NCBI GenBank assembly: GCA_949775045.1
Contig: OX459110.1
Span: forward strand, 2,251,001-2,315,000
Direction of reading: 5' to 3'
Length of the DNA stretch: 64,000 bases
Source: Metridium senile
Taxonomy: Eukaryota; Cnidaria; Anthozoa; Actiniaria; Metridiidae
Each line of letters starts with the position of its first letter. Position 1 is the first letter of the stretch. Shown one piece after another: positions 31,849 through 42,502 of the stretch. Made by a program: the position numbers and the translations under genes. The notes below the pieces were generated by a model. That model was not told the DNA's origin and did no database searches. It saw nothing but the letters and a program-made list of their open reading frames with translations.

Positions 31849-33989
31849 GTAAGTTTAACAATCAATTTCTGTTATAATTTAGCTCTTTCTATACGTTTTT
31901 ACCACCACTATTTGTTTCACATCTTAAAATGCAGACAAAAAATTATTTTCCAAAGTTTTTGGTCGATTTTCATAATATTTTCGGTTTATTTTTTAATTGA
32001 CAACTGCTTGATGGCAAAATGAACAACCGTTCGTCGTTCGATAACAACTTGATTTTTGTTGTTGTTGTTTTTTTTATTTTTATTGTTTCATAATTGCTTA
32101 TGTATTGTTGTACGACTGCATGGACTAGTAAGCATGTTTCAAAAGACCAACTAAATTTGTTCGATGGTCTTTATTTTGAATACGAAGCGCCAGGTCTCGA
32201 GGGCTCTTTTCAAGATTTTCAACTCGCTTTCTAGCACTTTTCGGCTGATATTGGTACATAATTACTATGTTAAATGCAATCTTTTCTTCGTGCTTACTAG
32301 CAGCTGTTAATTTGGAAATGGTTTTTATTGTGATTTTTATTTGTTGATAATATTTTTCATAATTTTTGATTTTCAGTTGACCAGGCTTTAGTATCCTAAT
32401 TCCAAAGAATATGTATTAGTTTAATAGTGTGTATTTCTGTATCAATTCAGTTATTTTTATGTCTTATTGCTATCCAGATTTTTTACATATCTAAAAGCTC
32501 AGTCACTGAATCATTTGTTGTTGTTGTTGTTTTTTTGTATTTGCTATTTAATCTTATTTGGAAATGGTTTTTATTGCTATTTTTATTTGTTGATAATATT
32601 TTTCATTGATTTTCAGGGAGGGCACCATTGTTTATAACAACAAGAAAAATGTAGCAAAATAGAAAAATAACTTTCACGTCAGGAAAGCTTTTGTGAATTG
32701 TTTGACGACAATTCATTTTCACTTGCATCAGATCTGTGACATGTTCCCTATTATGAATTACCAATGTGAATTTTTAGTTATGTTTGTAATCTTAAACCGA
32801 CTAACCTAACTGGCAACTCAATTCTATTTTTCCACCTTCAATATTTCAATTTCAAAGGATTATCAAACATCAACTTTTAATGACTTTTAAGTCATTAAAA
32901 GTTGATGTTTGATAATCCTTTGAAATTAAAAGACTCACATTACCATGGTTGTGTCGTGACATGTTTAACAGGGTGCAGAATTGATTTGAGTGACCAGGGA
33001 TGTTTCTCGCTTCGTAACTTGTTACAAGTCTGTTAATCAAATTAAATGTAAAGCCCCTGGTATCCAGGGTATACTAGAGGAAGCTCAACAAATAGAGACT
33101 GATATCTATTGATTTCTTTCCAATCCAGTGTACTCAACTTAACATGAGGGTACTAATTGCATCAAACCCATTATATACACAGTAAATTGTTATTTCTAAG
33201 TTGGAAATTGTCACAGTTATATTAAATAATGACACAACCAAATACAAAACATACAAAGTATAATTGTTTTCGTAAACCTGTGAAACAACTGCTCGTAATT
33301 ACAATGTAATACAGTAACCTTGTAAACACAAAAGAAAATAGTTTATTACAGCTCTGTATTACGTAACTATTTCATAGATTTATGAAAGCCACTCTATCTT
33401 TATATGATTAATTAATCATAACCATTATTATTCCTGTTGTTGGAAATTATTACACCAATTATCTTGAATTTTAAATATATTGGAAGTTGTTACAATAGTA
33501 AATTTTGAAAATGAGTTATTTCAAATAAATAATTTGAAATCATGCCTCTTGTATTTTCACATTAATTTATATAGCAAATACCAAGTAAAGTAAACTGGTA
33601 ATTCATTGGTAAAAGTGTTGCATTTTCCAGGGCTTGAAAATCGAATTTTTGTGCTTGAAAAGCCCTTGAATTTTGTGATGAAATGTAGCACGAACCATGT
33701 ATTTTAGAAATGTTATTTTCTCTGGTTAATACAGCACAAATAAAATTTTTGAATTAGAGTAATTTAAAACAAACATTCTCTGATAGTTTGGACTAAATAT
33801 CATTTAAATTGAAGTTATGAGAATTCTTTGAAGTCATCAAAGCTCATATTTTCAGTGATTGTTTAATTTATTTGTGTTTTATTCACCATGAGCTACTGCT
33901 ATGACGTTATTTTGACTAGCAAGATCAAGTTTGTTCACATAACCACCCACCTATAAGGCAGCATTATACTACCTATTAGGTAGACTAGT
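31849..33989 (+). other. possible spliced non-coding or captured transcript region
   Basis: No convincing protein frame exists. After the donor at 31849, acceptor-like sites (TTTTGATTTTCAG) occur near 32377 and 32616. The sequence is AT-rich and single-copy in this window, and it is flanked on both sides by CniFL spacer sequence, so it is an insertion of about 2.3 kb. It may be a mobile element remnant or a retrotransposed gene; I do not recognise it. Confidence 0.3.
32848..32927. repeat. perfect 39-bp palindrome with 2-nt loop
   Basis: Arms 32848-32886 and 32889-32927 are exact complements around TT. The arms contain GGATTATCAAACATCAAC. Without mismatches it is unlikely to be a microRNA precursor; a very young foldback is more likely. 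Confidence 0.85.
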
Positions 33990-34145
33990 ACTCTATATAA
34001 ACGTCTGTTCCAAAAACTTCCTATGCGTACTTGATATTGAAAAATATAAGACAAATAATCTTATTCCCAAATATTTCAATAGGATCGAAACATACATATA
34101 TATAGCAACATCCATAGCAACGCGTTAGCCAATTTGGTCTATAGA
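33990..34145. mobile_element. M1 MITE, right end only
   Basis: Starts at TATAAACGTCTGTTCC and ends with the M1 terminal AGCAACGCGTTAGCC. The left part has been replaced by the insertion at 31656-33989. Confidence 0.6.
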
Positions 34146-34169
34146 GGGATTCCATGGCAACCATCCATG

Positions 34170-34500
34170 GTAAATAGACCATTTTAACGATGACGTTATT
34201 TTACTACCAGTACCAGAATGCTTTACGAAATTACATAGCAACGCGTTAGCCGAAATTTGGTAACTAGATCATGTTCCCGATGACGTCATTTTACAACCAG
34301 TACCAGAATGCTTTACGAAATTACATAGCAACGCGTTAGCCGAAATTTGGTAAATAGACCATTTTAACGATGACGTCATTTTACTACCAGTACCAGAATC
34401 CTTTACGAAATTAAATAGAAACGCGTTAGCCGAAATTTGGTAAATAGACCATTTTAACGATGACGTCATTTTACTACCAGTACCAGAATGCTTTACGAAT
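34170..34500. repeat. 90-bp satellite with CRE site, 4 units
   Basis: The first unit has a degenerate CRE (TGACGTTA). The next three keep TGACGTCA at 90-bp spacing. Confidence 0.85.
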
Positions 34501-34635
34501 TTTCTGTCTTATTAAGATTTTTATACCTTCTTGAGAATACTAGAACAATAGACACTAATTATTTAACAAAAGAAAGAAGGCAAAGCATTGTGGTATATTT
34601 TTTAGCAATTCTTGATCTTAAATACTGTACTAGTA

Positions 34636-34870
34636 TACACCTATTTCAATTAACGTTGTCCATCTGGAATGGTTGATCTGAGACTGATAGGAATTGTGGG
34701 AGCTCGTTAAACTGCAAATACACTATTATAATCAAGCTTGAATATTAATGTTTACTTCTGAAATACTGTTATCTGTAATTCAGCACCATTCAAGTGTGAT
34801 TAAAACATTGTATTTAAAATTTAATGAACTCCCACAATTCCTATCCGTCTCAGATCAACCATCCCAGATG
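34636..34870. mobile_element. MITE (TACACCTATTTCAATT family), right end lost
   Basis: The left end and both inner arms match 20448-20706. The right terminus is cut at ATCCCAGATG, where the conserved spacer resumes in mid-motif (TGATTTCCAG). Confidence 0.75.
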
Positions 34871-35765
34871 TGATTTCCAGTAAAAATGACAAATACAACA
34901 ATATATTATAAAATATTTTAATATATAATTATTATGGCAAACATAATAAAAATCATTGAAAACTACGGGGATACTTGATGTAGTGATCCTTCCCGCTAAC
35001 TCTTGTTATATTCTTTACAATTTTTCTAAAAATGTTTGCATTTCCACTATAAGTGTGACTATATGACGTGCTACCTTTTATTATATGGATAACAGTGTTT
35101 TATCAGAAACTAAAACACTCGTATTTCCCATAATTGCACTAGTTAAGATATGTACCAAATGTCCCGTATGTACGCGCGCGTCCTAAGTTTTTTTTCTTTT
35201 TGTCCATATAATAAGAAGAACATTACACATTAGGTTGAAAATATTAATAGAGAATAAAATTCATTTCTTCGCGCCACCGTGTAATATCCTCTATGTACTA
35301 ACCCAGGATTAACTCTATAAGTTTTACTAAGAATTAATACAGTATCAGCACCAAACTGGGCAAAGAACTTTAAGTCAGTCTATTGTTAATAGTTATAAAA
35401 ATATAAAAATACATTATGAGCCTGCTATACTGCTAGTACAGCGACTTCCTTGCAAAATATACAATTAAGATCACACACCCCACCCATAAGGATTATACTT
35501 CGCACTACCCCTCCCCTGCTCCTGTTCAAGTGTGGCGTATTCTCTATTTTGACAATAACCATAATGGCTTCTGTTGTTGTTGTTGTTTCATTTCAAAATC
35601 ACTCTAGTATATAAACGCTAGTGAATAAACTAAACTAAACTAGTAGTATACGACGATAAAATGCAAATGCGTTATTAAGGAATCAATGTATAAGAGACTG
35701 ACATGGAAAATGTAGGCTTTTACAGTACCTGATTACAAAACGTGCCATGACATCTATAGACTTAT
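34871..35765. other. conserved AT-rich spacer up to transposon insertion
   Basis: This is the 700-bp spacer block with a one-base insertion (near 34982) that breaks the shared open frame. The 3' flank motifs of a CniFL gene follow, up to CATCTATAGACTTA where the transposon starts. Confidence 0.6.
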
Positions 35766-35900
35766 AGTCCATGGGCCAAGACCCCTCAAATATGTGTTTC
35801 GGTACCACTCGGAGGGACAAATGCTATCATATATCTTTTTAATCCTTGGAGCCTGTAGTTTATGATTATGGGTGATAGCAATGCTGAAACGGTAGCTTTT
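35766..35900. repeat. left terminal inverted repeat of the transposon
   Basis: Begins AGTCCATGGGCCAAG and ends CGGTAGCTTTT. The most conserved parts against the right end are the outer 12 bp, GAGGGACAAAT and the innermost 30 bp, which may be transposase-binding sites. Confidence 0.8.
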
Positions 35901-36244
35901 CTGCTTTTATCACGTGGTTTTATGACGTCATCAGTATTATTAAACATTTCCTTATCTTAAATGATTAAGTGTTTATTGCAATTAAATTTACTTCATTTGC
36001 ACACTTCATATCGAGAAAGTGCAAGAAAGGTATAAAAGACACAATCAAGAAGTTTAAGGATAACTTACAACATATTTCGTTGCCATGGCAACCTATTGTT
36101 CACTTTGTAGAAATATTTATAAGAGCATTGCTTTATTGTCATAGTTTTAACTGTTCTGTTTTACTAATTCAGTTTTTCATGCTTCACAAACAATTGTGAG
36201 GTCTACATTTATACTAAAATTGCTTGCTAGTGTTCATAGCCACC

Positions 36245-39200
36245 TTAATCTTCATCTGTCTCATCATCATCATCAGAAAAGTCAGCTACTTCTTCCTCGG
36301 CTCGGTTATCACATTCTTGCAACCGGCACATATCGGTACACCTTAGACCATTGGCTATACATGAGCAGTTTGGTGGCTTGCATGTTCTTGCACACGTGCA
36401 GGAGAGGAATTCCAGGACGGCCATCGGGGCTGGTTCTCCACTCATCCACTTGATAACAAGGCTATCTTCCTCATGTATCCATCCATGTCCAATAGGGAGA
36501 GGAATAACTGGACTCGCTTGTAGGCTCCTTCTCCAGATAGCTGCCTGATAGTTAGCTCTTAAAGAGTGCAGTTTTAGGCAGTCTGTACAAGGAGGAAGCT
36601 GATGTGAGTCAAGCCCTCCTTTCTTTGAACAGAACAGTCTGTAGCGTAGCTCATTTACATCAGTAGTCCCTGGGTTGGCACTATACAAGAGGCAAGTGAA
36701 CTCCTGAAGCTGAGTGAAAAGCTCGTCTGAAAGCTCCCACTGCATTCCAACCTGCTGGAACAAGCATTGAAACCTCCTGTTCTTCTTTACAATCTTCAAT
36801 GCTGTTAGCTTTCCCTTACCTGCAAACGCACTAACACTATCACAACCAGTGAAGGCATGAACACCTGGTAGACATTTACAAAGGTCTGAGCCAAACATAT
36901 GTGCCACATCAGAAACATTGATGTACATTGTCCGACTTTGCGAACTACACTTCACAAACAATGTGCATGTGATACAACTGTGAAAAGCCAAGCAGAGAAT
37001 GAGCACGTCTGTGTCATCCGACGATATGACCACTGTCACATACCCTTCCATTGCTGCGTGAGCAGCATGAAGTAGCATTCTGGTGTCTGCCTCTTCTTGT
37101 GTTGACTGTAATTCTACCCTCTCTGTTGCTCCTCCTACCGTTATTGCAAAGCAACGATCTTCTGTGGTTACAAACAAAATCTTTTCAGCTAATTTCTTTC
37201 TGGAGTTCTCCTTTTGCCACTCTTCAACGATGAACTTAATAAGCAGTGATTTATTTTGGGAATTGGATAGGAACTTTCGCCATTGATGGATCTTGTGCTC
37301 TGCCTTTATATTTCTGAATTCGTGTCCACTTTCAGACCCTCTTTTCTCTCTTTCAGTATTCTTGATTGATTCTTTTCTGTAAACATCGAAGACCACATCA
37401 ATACGCTGGCTATCAATTCCTTCACTTAGGGCCATAGACAAAACACAATCAGCTACTTCAGCAAATGTTTTCTGGTCGCCTTTTATTTTCTGTACCATTG
37501 CCATTCCATCGATGATTCTTGTGCTTGGTTGTGGTATCACATCTGCTGCTCTAATGTCCTTCTTAAGCGCCTTAGCAAGCGATGCCTTATTGGTCTTCCG
37601 AGGCGTCCCATCAGCAGAAGCTAAAGCCCAGGGTAGAGGTCCAAGTGGGTGGCACAGAACATCGCTCATCTTAAGCTTCCTGTTCTCAGCTATAATGATC
37701 ATCTGTGCAAATAACTTTCGATCTGCCATGAGTATGACTTCTTTGCCAGTCTGTCTTTGGATTTTCATCTTCTTGGCTAGATCAGCAAACGTTTTCAACT
37801 TGAGTTTTGTCATTTTATCATTGAGCTTGCTTTTTGGAGGGTCGGACTCTAGTCTGTCTTTACTGAAACTCCTGTAGGACTGCTCCCCTGTATCTTGCGC
37901 TCGTATCAAGTCTTCTTCTATTTCTTGAGTTGCAAGTTTTCCTGTTGATAGGCACACTAGATCTTGTGTTTCACGTTTGAATGGGTTGATCCAGCTTTCC
38001 TCCAGTACAGACATCACAGCCTTCACGTCTGCCTCATCTCTCAAAATTCGACTTGGCTGAAGATCGGTGTGTTGGTAGTTGGATGTACCCAAATGAAGCA
38101 TGTCCTTGAGCTGACGCATGAATATGCTCCTGTACTCAGCTATGAGATAATATTTACTCACGGCTCTTGGTTTCAAGCTGAAGCCCTTGGTCCCTCCTGG
38201 TGTCTGAGTGTCTTTGTTTACTGTCTCCTCACAAGTCTGGTCGACTGGTACTCTTCCAAAGGGGTTCTTGTCTCCCAGCTGAACGGAAAAACCACCAGAC
38301 CTGAAATACGCCAAAACATCTGGATGCTCTTCTTCGAGGTGTGACATTTCAGATAGGTATGCAGATAGATATCTAGCATAGTTCAAATGGTCATAAGCAA
38401 AACACCATGGGATCATTCTTCGAATTGAAGATACATGAAGTTCCCAGTTACCTTCTCTAGACGCTCTTAACATTCCTAGGAGAATCTCTATCATGTCAAT
38501 GTATGACATCCAGAATTGTGAGAGTTTACCGTTTGACTGTCGAAGAAAGTCCATGTATAGTTCGAACATTTTGGCAAATTCCGCAAACGAATCACTGGTC
38601 ATGTTCCTCTTGAACTCTTCTTCACAAACGTTGTCATACATCTCTTCTAGATCATGGAAAAAACCATTAATTGAAGCTTTGGAATCTTTATGATTTTCTT
38701 CGATCCAGGGCAGAAAACCTTTCCAAACGAGTCTCATCAGAGCTTCATACATTAGCTTATGGAACCTTACACCACGGTTATACCTGCGCCCATCCAGCAC
38801 ACCAGAAACTGATCCTTCTGCTACCACTCCAGATTCAACACAAATGTCCCGCAGGCCGGCATCCTGGAAACGTTTACCAATTATAGACAACATGGTACAG
38901 GCTGTATGGAACACTCCCATTCGTAGCACAAGGTCTTTAAACTTTTCAGCATGTTTCCACTGAATCTCTGTTGCTTTTGCATAAAGTGCTTGATCAAAGA
39001 CAAGAACGATGCTCTTTAGCTGAAGACTGTTCTTTATTTTCAGTGACTGCAATAATACCTCGTGCACTGTAGCGATGTCTGTAGCAGGAGAATTGATGGT
39101 TGGTAGGTATCCAATGTTGTCCTTTGAGACTTGAACTTTGTTGCGAACAGAAATATTGAACCCTGTCCAACTGCTGACCCTCTGTCTCTCTTTGGCATGG

Positions 39201-40899
39201 AGACGTACCAAGATCCAAAGCAAGTTTTTCTGTCGTGCATTTGCTTCCAACTGTTCTGCTGTAACTTTAACATATCCTCTAGCACGAGGACCACATCGCT
39301 CTCCAGCGTTGTAATGGGGAACTGCGGTGTGTATAACAGGATCTATACTTCTTCTCCTTGTTCTTACTAACTCTGCTACTGGTTTCGGGGGTAGACTTGG
39401 ACCAAAATGTCTAGCCTGAACAGCAATACCGTTTACACGATGGGAGGTTCCAGCACCAGACAAAGTCTCCTCTAGTCGATCTATATTGTCCCATGCTAGT
39501 GTTGTGTTTATATATGGCTGAATATTCTCGGGTAAGGGAATTTCATTCTCGGTTGTGGAAGCCATTTTATGCAGACAAAGAGCAGTATTCATTTCCTCTA
39601 GCTGAGAATAAGCGATACCATGTCCACATCGGTTTAACATTTGAATCAGTTCAACATTGTTGGTTAAGGACTTAACGGCATATGGTAGCAGAATTTGTTT
39701 TGGTGGTTTCTGGCGCCCACCGCTCACTCCATATATGATGTCTTGTCCAAAAGAGTTGATAAGGCGCTGAATTCTCTGGGGGGATTCCGTTGGTATATTT
39801 GTGTTACCCGTTAACACCGTGTGAAGGAAAGCTGTGAGTTCCATAGGCAAATTTATATCTCTCTCTCGCAACTCTGAGGGTTTAGGAGGCCATGACATTT
39901 CAGCAGTATTGGCAAGGATTGCATCTCGAATACAGAGTCCTGCTTCTTGGATATTTGTTATTCTCGAAGGTACATCCACTTTTTCCTTTTGTTGTGTAAG
40001 CTGTGTCACCTCTCGAGCCAGCTGCAGCTTTGAAAGATTTGCAGGAATAATAAACAACTTGTTATTCTCTAACAAATCCTCAAACTGCAGCAAGTTGCCG
40101 AATTCTGCTTCTAACTTCCTCCGGAAGTGTTTTTTGGTTGACTCTGTGATTTCAGTAGCACCAATTGACTGCATGAAAGTCGCCAATAGGTCTCTTAGCA
40201 CAACCATCTTTATCAACCTTGGATTTTCCAGTAAATCCACTCTTATATATTCGAACAGCTTCTCAAACGCTTTGGACTCTATGGTTTTATAGTTGTCGTC
40301 GCCTTCAGTTTCGGTTTCTGGCACAGTGCTGCTTACTTTTTGGGGTCTTGTGTATTCACGGTAGCATGACCTGTGATAACATGCTTCAGCGGCTACCAGT
40401 TCTCTAGTTACAATAGCAATGAGTTTACTGTCTCCCTTTGCAATGGCTGTGGTTCTTACAGACTGATCAGCACGCAAGTCAGTGCATTGAACTAGTGCTT
40501 CTCGACTTCTTGAGCATTTGAGGTATTTCTTTTTCTTGTCACAGAAAATGCAAATGTAGTCAAGAGTTGTACTTTGGTTTGGTGCCTGTCTAGTTGATAC
40601 AGGTCTTTGACTTTGACTTTCCATGGTGGTATGGGAAACTCCCTGGTAACCTTGTGACAACTTAACTAACTCTCGCTTCATCGTAAAAATACTGCGACAT
40701 TTTCTATGGTAAAAAATGTGTGGGACTCCTTGTGCGCCTACGGTTTTGGCTAAATCTAGCACAGGTTGGTAGTTTCTAATTGTGGCAGCATTAACTAATG
40801 TATTCCATGATTCAATGTCCTGAGGAGACGTCAAGGTTTCACTATTATCATCAGTACAATGAATGATGCACTTTTCTAATCGAGGACGCTTCACAAAAT
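36245..40899 (-). CDS. transposon-encoded protein, exon 2 (Zn-finger, FEN/XPG-like nuclease, CXC)
   Basis: One open frame of about 1551 codons to the TAA at 36245. The N-terminal 230 residues hold Cys/His motifs (CIFC, YHRKC, CYHRSC). The middle contains conserved-looking stretches (IGYLPTINSPATDIA, VFDQALYAKATEIQW) that could be the transposase core. Around residues 1165-1370 lie FEN1/XPG-type elements: VVFDVYRKES, EEADTR, SSDDTDVLIL and a helix-turn-helix-like HAFTGCDSVSAFAGKGK. The C-terminus has CTCARTCKPPNCSC followed by CTDMC, a tesmin/TSO1 CXC-like motif, and an acidic tail. A polypyrimidine tract and AG precede 40899; the frame has no nearby ATG, so translation starts in exon 1. Nuclease activity is inferred from motifs. 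Confidence 0.85.
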
Positions 40900-40962
40900 C
40901 TGTTAAAATGAAAAAAAAAAACGTTTTCTTTTTAGTTTTGTTTTGCTTATCGAATTACGAAC

Positions 40963-41727
40963 TCGTAGTTACTAAAAGGCGCAATGAGCTACACTGACCT
41001 ACGATGACCTACGTATACAATGGCCTACAATAAGGTACAATGACCTACAATGACCTTCAATATGCTACAATGAGCAATTGCAACTGTGAGTTGTAGTTAT
41101 TACGAGCCAGACACAATACAAGCCAGAAAAGCATGAAAAACAATCTAAGAACCACTATTTACTTCACTCATCTACGAACGACGTATTTTCTTCGAGGCGT
41201 TCTTTCTCGTGACAATTCAAATTAAAAAGAAGCTGGAATTATTTGTTATAGTTAAAAAAAATACGAGATTCTACTGAAAGTGATAAATTTAATTGAAAAA
41301 AGCGTATATTTTCATGTTCGTGATTCGTTCAGATCGCGGGTTTCCTTTGGCATACGATCAAAACAACCATGCAGGCATCACCGGATGAATCAAATCATGA
41401 ACTTCAGGTTCGGAATATACGCTTTTTTCACTCATTTTTTTTTTTATTTTCAGCAGAATCTCGTATTTTTAATCACTATAACAAATAATTCCAGCTTATT
41501 ATTAATTTATGGTTACGAGAGAGAACGCATCAAAGAAAATACGGCCTTCGTTGGTGAGTAAAATTAATGGCAATTAATTGGCAGTTTTTACATCGTTTTC
41601 ATGCTTGTCTGGAAGGAAGTGTGTCTGGATTGTAGTAACTACAACTTATAGTAGCTCATTGTACTTTATTGTAGGTCATTTTAGGTCATTGTAGCTCATT
41701 TATATTGCTCCTTTTAGTAACTTCGTT
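40963..41727. mobile_element. 765-bp palindromic foldback element in the intron
   Basis: Imperfect arms of more than 300 bp (GTAGTTACTAAAAGG at the outer ends, GAAAAAAGCGTATATT at the inner ends) face each other around about 100 bp. The arms include repeated GACCTACAATG motifs. The whole palindrome is contained in the single intron of the transposon gene (40900-41896). It is either a nested MITE or an amplified internal segment. Confidence 0.8.
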
Positions 41728-41896
41728 TACGAACCGACTTAGAATCTCTGTAAGTTTTGCTTTCCTAAATGACTAAGCCAGGCATGAATTTCTTCCAAAA
41801 ATGTGTTTTTGGGAACTTATCAAGTTAGTTTAGTTGTTAATTTGCAAAGAAAGTAGTATAAAGTGTTGAAAAACTAAAGACTTTTCAGGTACTTAC

Positions 41897-41915
41897 CATG
41901 CATGCTTTCCGCCAT
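41897..41915 (-). CDS. transposon-encoded protein, exon 1
   Basis: A 19-nt coding exon starts with ATG at 41915 in an AAGATGGCGG context and ends in a consensus donor (GTAAGT). The phase joins exactly to exon 2, giving MAESMHDFVKRPRLEK. The two ends, the splice sites and the phase agree, which makes this better than any in-exon start. Confidence 0.7.
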
Positions 41916-42160
41916 CTTGGAAATGTCCCATGATGCTTTGCGACTTTTTAAGTACTCGATTTTTCGGATAAAACTTTCTTTTGGAAGGAATTTACGGGAT
42001 TTTATGACTTAACATTGTGTAACTATGTGTTTGTGAGCTACCTGGGATGTTGAAACATATTTTAAATATCATCAAATATTTTTTACAAACAAATATAACA
42101 CCAGCCTCGTTTTCATGCTAAAATGAAATTTTGAAAAAAAAGATATATAAAAAAATACGT

Positions 42161-42285
42161 AAAAGCTACCGCTTCAGGATTGCTATCACTTGAATTTATA
42201 AACACCATAAGATAAACTTTCATCTGATATAGGTCACAATTTGTCCCTCTGACTGGTACCGTGGACCCCCTCTGGCCCATGGACA
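42161..42285. repeat. right terminal inverted repeat of the transposon
   Basis: Ends TGGCCCATGGACA. The inner boundary is AAAAGCTACCGCTTCAGGA, complementary to the left end block. Confidence 0.8.
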
Positions 42286-42468
42286 GACTTAGACATGTGT
42301 TTATTCACACGTATAATTACATTTACAATAATGATATAACAAATAGTAAAATATAACGATTACATTCTTTATAAAGTATACTATGTTTTAAGTTACAGAT
42401 ATAAGGAAAAAGAAAAACGTGTGTGGTGGCCAAAGTAGTTTTAACACTTTCGAGTTGGCCGCAAGGTA
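42286..42468 (-). mobile_element. 3' fragment of a retroelement (split by the transposon)
   Basis: The same fragment as at 22171 and 28690. Its GACTTA tail is divided, with one unit left of the transposon at 35759-35765. Confidence 0.6.
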
Positions 42469-42502
42469 CCATTGAATAACAAATTTACAGAAATTATTAG
42501 AA

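Larger units (their letters stand above)
35766..42285 (-). mobile_element. 6.5-kb DNA transposon with FEN-like nuclease/CXC gene
   Basis: The terminal inverted repeats are imperfect but long (35766-35900 and 42161-42285). They share GTCCATGGGCCA, CGGTACCA, GAGGGACAAAT and the inner block GTGATAGCAAT-CTGAA-CGGTAGCTTTT. The paralogous unoccupied site in the copy F flank reads ATAGACTTAGACTTAGACAT. Here the element lies between ATAGACTTA and GACTTAGACAT, so GACTTA stands on each side. Those direct repeats may be a target duplication or simply two units of the retroelement tail. It carries one two-exon gene. The nuclease/zinc-finger content recalls Academ-type elements, but I cannot confirm the superfamily. 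Confidence 0.82.
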
